A stretch of DNA of 64,000 bases from Bacteroides sp. 224 (GCF_010500995.1 NZ_QVMK01000004.1:186001-250000), one strand, 5' to 3'. Counted from the stretch's first letter, positions 26,147-36,572 are shown. Notes: generated from the letters alone by a model not told the origin. Numbers and translations: made by a program.

Positions 26147-28366
26147 TTATAACTTCTTTCTTCCCAAGCTCAAACTATTCAATACTACAGATACAGAGCT
26201 GAATGCCATTGCGGCACTTGCCAGCATCGGACTTAAAAGCAATCCGTTTATCGGATAAAGTATTCCGGCAGCAATGGGAATCCCTATCAGATTATAGATG
26301 AATGCCCAAAAGAGATTCTGCTTGATTAAACGTACCGTCTGTTTGGATAAAGTAAAGGCTTTGGGAAGCAGCATTAAATCAGAGGTCATGAGTGTAACCA
26401 TCGCTACATCCATCGCAATATCCGTGCCTTTACCCATAGCGATGCTGACATCTGCACGGGCCAATGCCTGCGAATCGTTAATGCCATCTCCTACCATAGC
26501 CACCATTTTGCCTTGTGCCTGGAGTTGCTGCACATACTTCTCTTTATCATCGGGCAATGCATCTGCCATATATTGCTGAATGCCTAAGCGTTCTGCTACT
26601 ACCGAAGCCGTACGTTCGCCATCTCCGGTAAGCATACAGATTTCTATACCTTGCCTTTTCAGCTCTTTCACTGCTTCGATAGAGGTTGGCTTTATTTGGT
26701 CGGTAATTGTGATGATAGCCAGCAATTCATCTTCGCGCCCAAAGTAGGTAATAGAATTGCCATCCTGCTCATACTTTAGTTTCATTTCATTCATTAGTTT
26801 GGGAACTTCGGAATGATACTCTTTCAGCAGTCTATGGCTACCCGCCCAATAGCGTTCTTTCTGATAAATTACTTCAATACCCTTTCCGGTAATGCTTTTA
26901 AAATCTTCAATCGGAACGGAAAGCGTTACACCTTCTTCGTGCAGAGCGGTAACAATGGCTTCTGCCAAAGGATGTTCCGATTTCAATTCGGCAGCCAATA
27001 ACACCGGTTTAAAATGATCTTCCTGGGTGCTGTTCCAAAGAATGCTTGTCACCGTAGGGTGTCCTTCTGTTAATGTGCCGGTTTTATCGAGTACTACCAC
27101 ATTAACCCTGCGCATTTGTTCCAAGGCCACTGCATCTTTTACCAATATATGATAATCGGCAGCTTTGCCTATCCCCACCATCAAAGCAGTTGGCGTGGCC
27201 AACCCTAATGCACACGGGCAAGCAATAACCAACACGGAAACAGCAGATAAGAGAGCATGAGAGAGATAACCGGTTCCTCCTACGGTCAACCAAATTACGA
27301 AGGTCAGTATAGCAAGCCCTAAGACTACGGGCACAAATACCCCTGTTATTTTATCTACAATGCGCTGAACGGGAGCCTTGCTTCCTTGTGCTTCTTGCAC
27401 CATCCGGATAATCCGACCCAACAATGTTTCTTCGCCCACTTTGGTGGCTTCGATAACAAACGATCCTTTTTGATTGATGGTTCCTGCAAGCACGCAACTG
27501 CCTTCTTTTTTCTCTACCGGAACAGGCTCGCCGCTAATCATGCTTTCGTCTACATAAGAATCTCCGCTAATCAGGTTGCCATCTACCGGAATCTGTTCTC
27601 CGGGGCGCACCACTACGCGGTCTTTCAATTGCAGTTGTTCAATGGGGATGTCTACTTCCACGCCATCACGCAATACGCGTGCTGTTTTAGGTTGCAGCCC
27701 CATTAGTTTTTTTATTGCAGTTGATGTGTTTCCTTTGGCACGCTCTTCCATCAGCTTGCCGGTAAGCACAAAAGCTATAATAACGGTGGCAGCCTCATAA
27801 TAAACGTGCGGTTCTAATCCTCTATCATACCAAAACTGAGGAAAGAAGGTATTGAACACGCTAAAAATAAATGCAATGGAAGTGCTCAGTGCCACCAAGG
27901 TGTCCATATTGCTACGCCCTTGCTTGGCTTGTTTCCAAGCATTTACATAGAAAGAACGTCCGAAAAACAGAAGTACGGGGAGAGAAAGCAGCAGCATAAT
28001 CTCATTTGCATACTTCATATCCATAAAAACCATGGAGAGCAGCAACATTGGAATGGCAAATATCCAAGTTACAATTACCCGACGTTTTAACGATTGGTAG
28101 TGCCTTTGTTGTTCTTCTTCCTGACGCTCCATTTTATGATCTTCTTCAATGATCAGGTCATAACCTCCGGCAAGCACGGCGGCTCTCATTTCTCCGGGAG
28201 TAATCAGGTGTTCTTCGTAAGATACGGAAAGCGTATTTGCAGCCAGGTTTACCGAAGCATCGGCAATGCCGGGCAGGTTCTTAATAATTCTCTCTACGTT
28301 ATTGGCACATCCTGCACAGTGAAGGTTTAGTACAGGAAACGTTTTCTTTATTGTATTTTTACCCAT
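26147..28366 (-). CDS. copA: Copper-translocating P-type ATPase
   Basis: The 739-residue P1B-type ATPase exports Cu(I). One N-terminal heavy-metal domain has CAGCANNV (about residues 18-25). The transport-site motif [15 protein letters not shown], phosphorylation site [11 protein letters not shown], actuator loop ISGEPVPVE and hinge [12 protein letters not shown] are all intact, with eight hydrophobic segments. It is preceded in the same direction by an HMA protein and a TonB-dependent receptor, giving a metal-handling module. Confidence 0.94.
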   Translation of the reverse strand: MGKNTIKKTFPVLNLHCAGCANNVERIIKNLPGIADASVNLAANTLSVSYEEHLITPGEMRAAVLAGGYDLIIEEDHKMERQEEEQQRHYQSLKRRVIVTWIFAIPMLLLSMVFMDMKYANEIMLLLSLPVLLFFGRSFYVNAWKQAKQGRSNMDTLVALSTSIAFIFSVFNTFFPQFWYDRGLEPHVYYEAATVIIAFVLTGKLMEERAKGNTSTAIKKLMGLQPKTARVLRDGVEVDIPIEQLQLKDRVVVRPGEQIPVDGNLISGDSYVDESMISGEPVPVEKKEGSCVLAGTINQKGSFVIEATKVGEETLLGRIIRMVQEAQGSKAPVQRIVDKITGVFVPVVLGLAILTFVIWLTVGGTGYLSHALLSAVSVLVIACPCALGLATPTALMVGIGKAADYHILVKDAVALEQMRRVNVVVLDKTGTLTEGHPTVTSILWNSTQEDHFKPVLLAAELKSEHPLAEAIVTALHEEGVTLSVPIEDFKSITGKGIEVIYQKERYWAGSHRLLKEYHSEVPKLMNEMKLKYEQDGNSITYFGREDELLAIITITDQIKPTSIEAVKELKRQGIEICMLTGDGERTASVVAERLGIQQYMADALPDDKEKYVQQLQAQGKMVAMVGDGINDSQALARADVSIAMGKGTDIAMDVAMVTLMTSDLMLLPKAFTLSKQTVRLIKQNLFWAFIYNLIGIPIAAGILYPINGLLLSPMLASAAMAFSSVSVVLNSLSLGRKKL

Positions 28367-28430
28367 AAAAATTAGCTGTTAGAGTTGATATCAACTACAG
28401 ATTAAACAGTAGATATGGGCGTTTGTTCGG

Positions 28431-28739
28431 TTACTTTTTAGACTCTTTTACTTTGTCTTCCACCAAAACCGCCTCATATTTGAATTTCTTAAAGCCTTCC
28501 TGCAGTTTCTTCACATCTGTTTTTTCGGAATCATACGTGATGGTTACCGTCTTCTCTTTCAGGTCGGTAGATAATTCTTTCAATCCTTTTTCAAATCGGA
28601 TATTGGTTTTTACTTTCTTCTCGCAGTTGGCACACTCCATTTGTTGCACTTTGAAAGTAACAACACGAAGTTCTTTGGCAAATGCAGTAGAAATACCTAT
28701 AATGAGTATGGCAAATGCCATTATTAGTTTCTTTTTCAT
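28431..28739 (-). CDS. Secreted heavy-metal-associated (HMA) domain protein
   Basis: From the ATG at 28739 the product has a signal peptide (MKKKLIMAFAILIIGISTAFA) and an HMA fold with the metal-binding MECANC motif (near residue 34). An upstream ATG at 28751 is possible, but the chosen start gives the cleanest signal peptide. It would bind Cu(I) or a similar ion in the periplasm, plausibly passing it to or from the CopA ATPase, whose gene follows 64 bp downstream. A TACCTTTG -7-like box lies at 28765-28772 on the minus strand. Confidence 0.85.
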   Translation of the reverse strand: MKKKLIMAFAILIIGISTAFAKELRVVTFKVQQMECANCEKKVKTNIRFEKGLKELSTDLKEKTVTITYDSEKTDVKKLQEGFKKFKYEAVLVEDKVKESKK

Positions 28740-28876
28740 TTTCGTTATCATTTTAAACTTCCCACAAAGGTACAAAAAAACAATGGAAGAAAAGCACTTC
28801 GCTCAAGAAAAAAGTGAGCTTCATTCAAGTCGAGAGAAACGCCCAACCAGCCCTTATACCCCCTTTATTCGAGGTT

Positions 28877-28964
28877 GCCGGTAGCATTTGCTTTGATTGC
28901 CGGTAGCATTTGCCCTCGAAGACAGTAGCACTTTTTTTCATTGCCGATAGTAATTTGTTTCTTT
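28877..28964. repeat. Array E: four GCCGGTAGCA-type units at exact 22-nt spacing
   Basis: Units start at 28877, 28899, 28921 and 28943. The cores are GCCGGTAGCA twice, then GACAGTAGCA and GCCGATAGTA; the remainder of each 22-nt unit varies. Unlike the other arrays, the core is not a clear palindrome. It lies between the HMA gene start and the stop of the TonB receptor gene. The rest of this 345-bp gap holds the HMA gene's putative -7 box and the GCTATA repeats, with no further gene. Confidence 0.75.
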
Positions 28965-29024
28965 GTGTTTTTTCTTTTTCGTTTTTAGTTCTTCTGTATT
29001 ATCATCATCATCAGTATATATATT

Positions 29025-29054
29025 GCTATAGGGTCGCTATAGCGTTCGCTATAA
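29025..29054. repeat. GCTATA repeats at 11-12-nt spacing
   Basis: GCTATA occurs at 29025, 29036 and 29048, partly as the palindrome GCTATAGCG, 31 nt past the TonB receptor stop codon (29085, minus strand). It could be part of a 3' hairpin of that gene. Confidence 0.4.
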
Positions 29055-29084
29055 CTAAGTTCTATCCGAAATACGTACTTTTCA

Positions 29085-31304
29085 TCAATAATTAAACCTT
29101 ACACCTACGTAAAATTTAACTCCATGCATCGGCCCCCAGATCATAGTAGAATCGAAGTTATCTCCCCAAGGGTCGGAAGCACCTATAATAGGGTTCTTTT
29201 GTCTGAAATTAGTCAGATTCTCTCCGCCTGCATAGATTGACCCTTTACGGAAATAACGGGTAATTTGCGCACTCAACTGTTCGTAGGCTTTATAGCGTTT
29301 ATCCCAAGACAGGGAGCCATCTGATTGCGTATACGGATCGGGCATACGACCGCTTCCATTCAACTGAAATGTGGCATCAAATTGCCAAAGCCCCAATGGA
29401 GTTTGATAAGAAGCCGTCAGCAATCCTTTATACTTTCCGGTCAGGGGTTTCTCTCTCAATACGTTATTGCAAGTTACTTTTGCATCCGTCCACCGATAGG
29501 CACCAGTTAAAGAAAAGCCTTCAAAGAACGGATAGGTTGCCTCCACCTGAAACACTTGCGAATAAGAACGGCCATTCAGGTTATAGAATGAAACCGCATG
29601 AGGGTTGCTATCTACATCAATAACCACCTGCTTAGAGAAGTCGGTGTAATAGTATTCGGCATTCAGATTCAGCGTTTTACCAAACAAAGGAATGTAAGAA
29701 GAGATGCTTGCACCATAATTCCAGGCTTCTTCCTGATCCAGACGATCGGCTATGTGTATCTGCCTGCTGCTTGCCAGCAAATAGTTGCTTTCGGCCAAAA
29801 CATGGTTGGTGCGATAGCCTTTGCCGGCCGAAACCCGAAAATGTACATAATCATTGGGATTGTATTTAATATGAGTACGGGGAGTAACAAAGAAATCGTA
29901 CTCACTGCTGTAATCTCCGCGGATTCCGGCTAAAACCATCAACTTATCATTCAAATTATATGTATACTGAGCGTAAGCTCCATAAACAGATTCTTTAACA
30001 AATTCTTTTTTAAAAGAATCGTTTTCATTCTTATTTAAGTTGTAATTCTGATCAAAACCATCATAGTTAAAACTCAGCCCGGTAGAGAGGCTATGTTGCT
30101 TGGAAAACTCGGTTTCGAAAAGCAAAGAAGCATACCCATTGCTTTGATCTACGTTGTAGAATTTACGCCCATACCCGGCATCCTGGTTATGTATACTACC
30201 CGAGAGTATCAAGGCAATATTCGTATTCTTTTCTTTGTTGAGGATGAAAGCATTCTTGGTGAAAGCTTCGTAACGATCGGTTTCAATATTTATTTTATAA
30301 GGATCGGTTAGTGCTTTTTCGGTTCCGTGAGATGTTTGCCCGCTTCTCCGCTCCTCCTTCATGCCTTTGATGCCTGCCTGAAACACATAACGGTCGCCCA
30401 TATACACCCAACGGTTCCACAGGTTGTATTGCTCCACTTGGGGAATATCGGCAAAGCCATCATTATTGGAATCGTGCGCTTTGGTTTCGTTTTCATAATG
30501 GGCAAGCAGCATGGTGCTCCATCGGTTATTCAATTTAATGGCGGCATCCGCATTGGCCTCCAACCGATTGGTAGATGACGCAAAGAGGTTTACGGCAACA
30601 AAGTCTTCCGTTGTTTGGGGCTTTTTGAACTCTACGTTTATCTGTCCGGTAAGTGCTTCGTACCCATTCTTCACCGAAGAGGTTCCTTTAGACACTTGTA
30701 TACTCTCCATCCACGGGCCGGGCACATAGCCAAGCCCGTAAGGGGCAGCGGCTCCGCGATAGTTGGGAATGTTTTCGGTAAGCATCTGCACGTACGTGCC
30801 CGATAGTCCTAAGAGCTTTATTTGCTTGGCTCCCGTTGCCGCATCGGAGTAACTTACATCTACCGAGGGGTTTGTTACAAAACTCTCTCCCAGATTACAA
30901 CAGGCAGCACGACTTAACTCGGCACTGGTAATCATAACTCCATTCATTACGCTGTTGCGGAGTTGCATGGTGCCAAGTTTGCGGCTAATGACTTGGACTT
31001 CGTCCAACTCTACCCCATCACGCAATATTATATTTAGTACTTCATTTTTACCGGTTACTGAAACTGTATCATTTTCATAACCCATAAAACTTACCACCAA
31101 CCGACTACTATTGTCCGGCTTTGATATAGAGAAACTTCCGTCGGCACGAGTAGTAACCCCCGTGGAAGTATTTATCCAAACTACATTCGCCCCGGGAACA
31201 GGCATTCCTTCCCGATCTTTTACCATTCCTTTCACTTGTCCATAAGAAACAGATGAAAACGCAGCGAACAGTATCAGTGTACAAATTGTTATTCTTGTTT
31301 TCAT
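29085..31304 (-). CDS. TonB-dependent receptor, probably metal-related
   Basis: From the ATG at 31304 the product (739 residues) has a signal peptide ending near SVSYGQ, then a carboxypeptidase-like beta domain (GMVKDREGMPVPGANVVW). The plug domain follows with LLGLSGTYVQMLTENIP and a conserved AACCNLGESF, and the C-terminal barrel ends in an aromatic strand FYVGVRFNY. An alternative upstream start adds 39 residues before the signal peptide and is unlikely. Position upstream of the HMA and CopA genes suggests the receptor handles copper or another metal complex; the substrate is not proven. Confidence 0.88.
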   Translation of the reverse strand: MKTRITICTLILFAAFSSVSYGQVKGMVKDREGMPVPGANVVWINTSTGVTTRADGSFSISKPDNSSRLVVSFMGYENDTVSVTGKNEVLNIILRDGVELDEVQVISRKLGTMQLRNSVMNGVMITSAELSRAACCNLGESFVTNPSVDVSYSDAATGAKQIKLLGLSGTYVQMLTENIPNYRGAAAPYGLGYVPGPWMESIQVSKGTSSVKNGYEALTGQINVEFKKPQTTEDFVAVNLFASSTNRLEANADAAIKLNNRWSTMLLAHYENETKAHDSNNDGFADIPQVEQYNLWNRWVYMGDRYVFQAGIKGMKEERRSGQTSHGTEKALTDPYKINIETDRYEAFTKNAFILNKEKNTNIALILSGSIHNQDAGYGRKFYNVDQSNGYASLLFETEFSKQHSLSTGLSFNYDGFDQNYNLNKNENDSFKKEFVKESVYGAYAQYTYNLNDKLMVLAGIRGDYSSEYDFFVTPRTHIKYNPNDYVHFRVSAGKGYRTNHVLAESNYLLASSRQIHIADRLDQEEAWNYGASISSYIPLFGKTLNLNAEYYYTDFSKQVVIDVDSNPHAVSFYNLNGRSYSQVFQVEATYPFFEGFSLTGAYRWTDAKVTCNNVLREKPLTGKYKGLLTASYQTPLGLWQFDATFQLNGSGRMPDPYTQSDGSLSWDKRYKAYEQLSAQITRYFRKGSIYAGGENLTNFRQKNPIIGASDPWGDNFDSTMIWGPMHGVKFYVGVRFNY

Positions 31305-31362
31305 AAGTGGCGCAAAGATAGAGCGTTTTGTGCTCATACGCCCATTATTTTTGCTTTTTATT

Positions 31363-31392
31363 CTTTCTTTTCGCCAATATGTTCTATATTTG
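31363..31392 (+). promoter_or_regulatory. Candidate promoter of the DUF3298 lipoprotein gene
   Basis: TATATTTG (31385-31392) matches the -7 consensus, and TTTC (31363-31366) lies 18 nt upstream. It lies in the divergent gap from the TonB receptor gene. Confidence 0.45.
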
Positions 31393-31439
31393 TAGTACGG
31401 AATAGCAGTAAATAATTTCAATTAAAAAACTAAAGCCTG

Positions 31440-32282
31440 ATGAATAAACATTATATTACTTTGGCAGGACTTATGCTTCTTGTAGGTTTGTTTTTGTTTT
31501 CATGTAATAAGAACACTGGTGCCCTGAAGTTTGATAAAATAAAACTAAATGATACCGTTCATCTCTTCGGAGACACAGCCAATCCCGCTTCTAATTTTGT
31601 TATTGAGTACACTTACCCCATAAAGTCGTCCGATAAGAAATTGAAAGATAGCTTAAACAATATTTTTCTATCTGCATGTTTGGGAGAGAAGTATATTGGA
31701 GAATTTCCCCAAGAAGCGATAAAGCTTTATGCCGAAAATTACTTCGATCAAAACCGTCGGGATCTGGAACCGATGTACGCAGAAAACCTCAAAGACATAG
31801 AGAACAAAGATGTCATTCGGTCTTGGTACTCTTATTATAAAAACATAGAAAGCAAGGTACTCTTTTACGAAAAAGACTTACTGGTATACAGTGTTCACCT
31901 CAATGAATATACAGGAGGTGCTCATGGCACTTACACAACTACTTATATTAATATAGACCTGAAAAACATTCATATTCTTTCTTTAAATGATATTTTTGTA
32001 GGCGAATATAAGGAAGCCTTAACCGATTTACTTTGGAATCAGTTAATGATGGATAATAACGTAGCCACCCGCGAAGAGCTTGAAGAAATGGGATATGGCC
32101 TCACAGGCGATCTTATTCCTACCGAAAACTTCTATTTAGATAAAGAAGGTATTACATTTCATTATAATGTATACGAATTTACCCCTTATGCAATGGGGCC
32201 AACCATTATTAAATTACCTTTCGACATGATTCTGCATATTATAGGAGAAGAAAATCCTATCATCGGTCAACTTAGAAAATAA
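31440..32282 (+). CDS. DUF3298/RsiV-like lipoprotein
   Basis: The N-terminus ends in the lipobox LFLFSC (Cys about 22), so it is a lipoprotein. The central part has the family signature YTGGAHGTYTTTYINIDLK, and the C-terminal half (about 200-280) fits DUF3298/RsiV, including FYLDKEGITFHYNVYEFTPY and an IKLPF strand. Related domains occur in anti-sigma factors and in the deacetylase PdaC, but no catalytic domain is present. It precedes rsmG by 1 bp and is likely co-transcribed with it. Confidence 0.82.
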   Translation: MNKHYITLAGLMLLVGLFLFSCNKNTGALKFDKIKLNDTVHLFGDTANPASNFVIEYTYPIKSSDKKLKDSLNNIFLSACLGEKYIGEFPQEAIKLYAENYFDQNRRDLEPMYAENLKDIENKDVIRSWYSYYKNIESKVLFYEKDLLVYSVHLNEYTGGAHGTYTTTYINIDLKNIHILSLNDIFVGEYKEALTDLLWNQLMMDNNVATREELEEMGYGLTGDLIPTENFYLDKEGITFHYNVYEFTPYAMGPTIIKLPFDMILHIIGEENPIIGQLRK

Positions 32283-32283
32283 T

Positions 32284-32907
32284 ATGGATATTATTCAAAA
32301 ATACTTCCCTGATCTTACGGAAGAGCAACGCGGCCAATTCGCCGCGTTGTATGATTTATATATAGATTGGAACGCTAAGATTAACGTGATTTCCAGAAAG
32401 GATATTGAAAATCTGTACGAACACCATGTACTACATTCTTTAGGCATAGCCAAAATGGCTAAGTTCAGTTCCGGCACTAAAATAATGGACTTGGGTACCG
32501 GTGGAGGTTTTCCCGGTATTCCCCTCGCTATTCTTTTCCCGGAGGTATCTTTCCACTTGGTAGACAGCATCGGCAAGAAGGTGCGCGTGGCCACAGAAGT
32601 AGCCAATGCTATCGGACTAAAGAATGTTACTTTCCGGCATGCACGTGCCGAAGAAGAGAAGCAACTCTTCGACTATGTAGTTAGCCGCGCAGTAATGCCC
32701 CTTACCGACCTGATTAAGATTATCCGAAAAAACATCTCACCCAAACAGCACAATGCATTGCCAAACGGGTTGATTTGCTTAAAAGGTGGTGAACTGGAAC
32801 ACGAAGCCATGCCATTTAAGAATAAAGTCTTAATGCACGAGTTAAGCAAAGACTTTGAGGAAGCCTTTTTTGAGACTAAGAAAGTAGTATATGTTCCTAT
32901 ACCCTAA
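32284..32907 (+). CDS. rsmG: 16S rRNA (guanine-N7) methyltransferase
   Basis: RsmG methylates G527 of 16S rRNA with SAM. The 207-residue protein has NVISRKDIENLYEHHVLHSL, the SAM-binding IMDLGTGGGFPGIPLAI (about 72-88), VDSIGKKVRV and the active-site YVVSRAVMPL segment, all family landmarks. It lies in a compact plus-strand run with the lipoprotein before it and an MBL hydrolase after it. Confidence 0.96.
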   Translation: MDIIQKYFPDLTEEQRGQFAALYDLYIDWNAKINVISRKDIENLYEHHVLHSLGIAKMAKFSSGTKIMDLGTGGGFPGIPLAILFPEVSFHLVDSIGKKVRVATEVANAIGLKNVTFRHARAEEEKQLFDYVVSRAVMPLTDLIKIIRKNISPKQHNALPNGLICLKGGELEHEAMPFKNKVLMHELSKDFEEAFFETKKVVYVPIP

Positions 32908-32918
32908 TAGTTGAAACC

Positions 32919-33557
32919 ATGAAAATAAAACGTTTTGAATTCAATATGTTTCCTGTTAACTGCTATGTACTTTGGGACGAAACCAAAGAAGCAGTTGTTA
33001 TTGATCCCGGTTGTTTCTACGAAGAAGAAAAACAAACGTTAAAGAATTATATTGCAAACAATGATTTAAAGTTGAAGCATGTGCTTAATACCCATCTGCA
33101 TCTCGATCATATCTTTGGCAATCCTTTTATGAAACAGGAGTTTGGGTTGAGCCCCGAGGCCAACAAAGCCGATGAGTTTTGGTTGGAGATGGCCCCTCAC
33201 CAATCCCGTTCGTATGGTTTTAAATTGCCCGACGATCCTATTCCATTGGGTAAATACCTTTGCGATGGAGATCAAATTACTTTTGGAAATACAGTGCTCG
33301 AAGCCATACATGTGCCCGGACACTCTCCCGGAAGCCTGGTGTTTTATTGCAAGGAAAGCAATTGCATGTTTGCCGGAGATGTTTTATTCCAAGGGAGTGT
33401 GGGACGTGCCGACCTTACCGGCGGGAACTTCGATGAACTGATAGAGAATATTTGCAGCAGATTATTTGTTCTACCTGCCGAAACCGTTGTATATCCCGGA
33501 CATGGTGCAGCAACCACCATCGGCATTGAAAAAGTAGAAAACCCTTTCTTCAGATAA
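32919..33557 (+). CDS. Metallo-beta-lactamase-fold hydrolase, glyoxalase II-like
   Basis: The 212-residue protein carries the binuclear metal site THLHLDH (about 58-64), HVPGHSPGS, AGDVLF and the final PGHG. Size and motif set fit the YcbL/glyoxalase-II-like thioesterase group. The physiological substrate is unknown. It lies 11 bp after rsmG and 18 bp before gcvP. Confidence 0.9.
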   Translation: MKIKRFEFNMFPVNCYVLWDETKEAVVIDPGCFYEEEKQTLKNYIANNDLKLKHVLNTHLHLDHIFGNPFMKQEFGLSPEANKADEFWLEMAPHQSRSYGFKLPDDPIPLGKYLCDGDQITFGNTVLEAIHVPGHSPGSLVFYCKESNCMFAGDVLFQGSVGRADLTGGNFDELIENICSRLFVLPAETVVYPGHGAATTIGIEKVENPFFR

Positions 33558-33575
33558 AACTTAATACACAATACC

Positions 33576-36425
33576 ATGAAAAGAGATTTATTAGCTGATC
33601 GCCACATTGGCATTACCCCCCAAGATGAAGAATTCATGCTAAAGAAGATAGGCGTGAACTCATTAGACGAGCTGATTGAGAAAACAATTCCGGCGAATAT
33701 CCGGTTGAAAGAGCCAATGAAGCTCACTGAAACCCTCACTGAGAATAAATTCGCCGAACATATCTGGGAGTTAGCTTCCAAAAATAAAATCTTTACTTCA
33801 TATATAGGAATGGGATGGTATAACACCATCACCCCGGCCGCTATCCAACGAAATGTATTCGAAAACCCGGTATGGTACACTTCTTATACTCCTTACCAGG
33901 CAGAAGTATCACAAGGACGCTTGGAAGCGCTCATGAACTTTCAGACAGCTATTAGCGACCTGACTGCCCTTCCTCTTGCAAACTGCTCTCTGCTTGACGA
34001 AGCTACTGCAGCAGCCGAAGCTATCAACATGATGTATGCTCTCCGCACCCGGGAACAGCAAAAATCAGGAGCTAATGTAGTTTTCATTGATGAGCAAATT
34101 TTCCCACAAACGTTGGCAGTTATTCAAACGCGTGCCATTCCTCAAGGAATCATTATAGAAACAGGAAAGTATAAAGAGTTTGAATTTACCCCGAATGTAT
34201 TTGCCTGTGTATTACAATATCCTAATTCAGCCGGAAATGTAGAAGACTATCGGGCATTTACCGAAAAGGCACATACAGCCAATTGTAAAGTAGCCGTAGC
34301 CGCAGATATAATGAGTCTTGTAATCCTTACCCCTCCGGGAGAATGGGGAGCGGATATTGTATTCGGAAGTTCGCAACGCTTAGGAACACCCATGTTCTAT
34401 GGAGGTCCATCGGCAGCCTTCTTTGCCACTCGCGATGAATACAAGAGGAATGTTCCGGGACGCATCATAGGATTGTCTAAAGATAAATATGGCAAGCTTT
34501 GTTACCGCATGGCTTTACAAACCCGCGAGCAACATATTAAACGAGAAAAGGCAACATCTAATATCTGTACTTCTCAGGCATTGCTTGCCACGATGGCCGG
34601 CTTTTATGCTGTATATCATGGAGAAGAGGGTCTTAAAAACATTGCAAACCGCATACACAGTATAGCTATTTGCTTAGATAAAAACATTACTCAATTAGGG
34701 TACACTCAAGTAAACAATCAATATTTTGACACATTACGTTTTACCTTGCCTGCTCATGTATCCTCTCGCGAAATCCGTACCATCTCGCAAAATAAGGAAG
34801 TGAATTTACGCTACTTCGAGAATGGCGATGTTGGCTTAAGTATAGACGAAACCACCGACTTAGCGGCTGTAAATACGCTACTGTCTATTTTTGCTATCGC
34901 AGCCGAAAGAGATACAATTAAAGTAGATCGTATTACTCCAAGCACAATTCTGGCCGAAGAGTTTCAACGGAAAAGTTCTTTCCTTACTCACGAGATATTC
35001 CGGAAGTACCGTACCGAAACGGAATTGATGCGCTACATTAAACGCTTAGATCGCAAAGATATCTCGTTGGCTCATTCTATGATTTCTTTGGGCTCCTGCA
35101 CAATGAAGCTAAATGCAGCATCGGAAATGCTTCCATTAAGCCGTCCGGAATGTATGGCTATGCATCCATTAGTGCCCGAAGAACAAGCAGCCGGATATCG
35201 TGAACTGATTAATAACCTCTGTGAAGACTTGAAAGTAATCACCGGATTTGCCGGAGTTAGCCTACAACCCAACTCGGGTGCCGCAGGAGAATATGCCGGA
35301 TTGCGTGTAATCCGCAGTTATTTGGAAAGCATCGGACAGGGGCATCGTAATAAGGTGCTGATTCCGGCATCGGCACACGGCACCAACCCGGCATCGGCTG
35401 TTCAGGCAGGCTATACAATAATAACCTGTGCTTGCGATGAGTTGGGAAATGTTGACATGGCAGATCTTTGTGAGAAAGCAAAAGAAAACAAAGAGGATCT
35501 TGCTGCTTTAATGATTACTTATCCGTCTACGCATGGTATTTTTGAAATCGAGATCAAAGAAATATGCGAATGTGTACATGCCTGTGGAGCACAAGTCTAT
35601 ATGGATGGTGCCAACATGAATGCTCAGGTAGGACTTACCAATCCGGGAGTTATTGGTGCAGATGTATGCCACCTCAATTTACATAAAACATTTGCTTCTC
35701 CTCATGGCGGCGGCGGTCCCGGTGTAGGGCCTATCTGTGTGGCAGAGCATTTAGTTCCGTTCTTGCCCGGACATGTACTCTTTGGAAATACACAAAACGA
35801 AGTATCTGCTGCTCCTTTTGGCAGTGCCGGAATATTACCCATTACTTATGGATATATTCGTATGATGGGTGCCCAAGGCTTAACCCAAGCCACCCGAATA
35901 GCCATTCTTAGTGCTAACTATCTGGCAGCTTGTTTGCAAGATACTTATGGCATTGTTTACCGGGGTGCCAATGGATTTGTAGGACATGAAATGATTCTTG
36001 AATGTAGAAAAGTACATGAAGAAACCGGCATCACCGAAAGCGATATTGCGAAACGATTGATGGACTATGGATACCATGCTCCTACTCTCTCCTTCCCCGT
36101 TCACGGCACATTAATGATTGAGCCTACGGAAAGCGAAAGCCTGGCAGAGTTAAACAACTTTGTAGATGTAATGCTGAACATCTGGAATGAAATAGAAGAA
36201 ATAAAGAGCGGAGCAGCAGATAAGTCTGATAACGTGTTAGTTAACGCACCGCACCCGGAATACGAGGTTATTTCTTCCGAATGGAATCATTCCTACTCGC
36301 GCGAGAAAGCTGCCTATCCGATAGAGTCTGTTAAAGAGAATAAGTTCTGGATCAATGTAGCTCGTGTAGATAATACATTGGGAGATCGAAAATTGCTGCC
36401 TACACGGTACGGAAGCTTTGAATAA
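33576..36425 (+). CDS. gcvP: Glycine dehydrogenase (decarboxylating), P protein
   Basis: This is the PLP-dependent P subunit of the glycine cleavage complex, which passes the aminomethyl group to lipoyl-GcvH. It is a full-length single-chain form (949 residues) with tandem halves: N-terminal ADRHIGITPQDEEFML, the RTREQHIKREKATSNICT block, and the PLP lysine in CHLNLHKTFASPHGGGGPG (near residue 705). No glycine riboswitch fits in the 18-bp gap upstream. The GcvT and GcvH genes are elsewhere. Confidence 0.97.
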   Translation: MKRDLLADRHIGITPQDEEFMLKKIGVNSLDELIEKTIPANIRLKEPMKLTETLTENKFAEHIWELASKNKIFTSYIGMGWYNTITPAAIQRNVFENPVWYTSYTPYQAEVSQGRLEALMNFQTAISDLTALPLANCSLLDEATAAAEAINMMYALRTREQQKSGANVVFIDEQIFPQTLAVIQTRAIPQGIIIETGKYKEFEFTPNVFACVLQYPNSAGNVEDYRAFTEKAHTANCKVAVAADIMSLVILTPPGEWGADIVFGSSQRLGTPMFYGGPSAAFFATRDEYKRNVPGRIIGLSKDKYGKLCYRMALQTREQHIKREKATSNICTSQALLATMAGFYAVYHGEEGLKNIANRIHSIAICLDKNITQLGYTQVNNQYFDTLRFTLPAHVSSREIRTISQNKEVNLRYFENGDVGLSIDETTDLAAVNTLLSIFAIAAERDTIKVDRITPSTILAEEFQRKSSFLTHEIFRKYRTETELMRYIKRLDRKDISLAHSMISLGSCTMKLNAASEMLPLSRPECMAMHPLVPEEQAAGYRELINNLCEDLKVITGFAGVSLQPNSGAAGEYAGLRVIRSYLESIGQGHRNKVLIPASAHGTNPASAVQAGYTIITCACDELGNVDMADLCEKAKENKEDLAALMITYPSTHGIFEIEIKEICECVHACGAQVYMDGANMNAQVGLTNPGVIGADVCHLNLHKTFASPHGGGGPGVGPICVAEHLVPFLPGHVLFGNTQNEVSAAPFGSAGILPITYGYIRMMGAQGLTQATRIAILSANYLAACLQDTYGIVYRGANGFVGHEMILECRKVHEETGITESDIAKRLMDYGYHAPTLSFPVHGTLMIEPTESESLAELNNFVDVMLNIWNEIEEIKSGAADKSDNVLVNAPHPEYEVISSEWNHSYSREKAAYPIESVKENKFWINVARVDNTLGDRKLLPTRYGSFE

Positions 36426-36433
36426 AAGAAAAC

Positions 36434-36554
36434 TTAGCCACAGATCTCACGGAATGACGCGGATTTAGGAACACGGATTTTGTCTATGATATCTCAAATA
36501 GAGATAATTTATCCGTGCTTTAGAATCCGTACAATCTGCGAAATCCGTGGCTAA
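36434..36554. repeat. Long imperfect hairpin repeat between convergent genes
   Basis: The start TTAGCCACAGAT (36434) is complemented by the end ATCCGTGGCTAA (to 36554), with imperfect pairing running inward for about 45 nt per side. A small ATCTC/GAGAT hairpin sits at the tip. It fills the gap between the convergent gcvP and TonB receptor genes and may serve as a bidirectional terminator. Its G+C-rich, repeated CGGA elements suggest a dispersed repeat. Confidence 0.75.
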
Positions 36555-36572
36555 AAAACGTTTCGGGTTATA

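Noticed and set aside
33556..33576. Glycine riboswitch before gcvP
   Set aside because: The gap to the preceding gene is only 18 bp, with no room for the structure.
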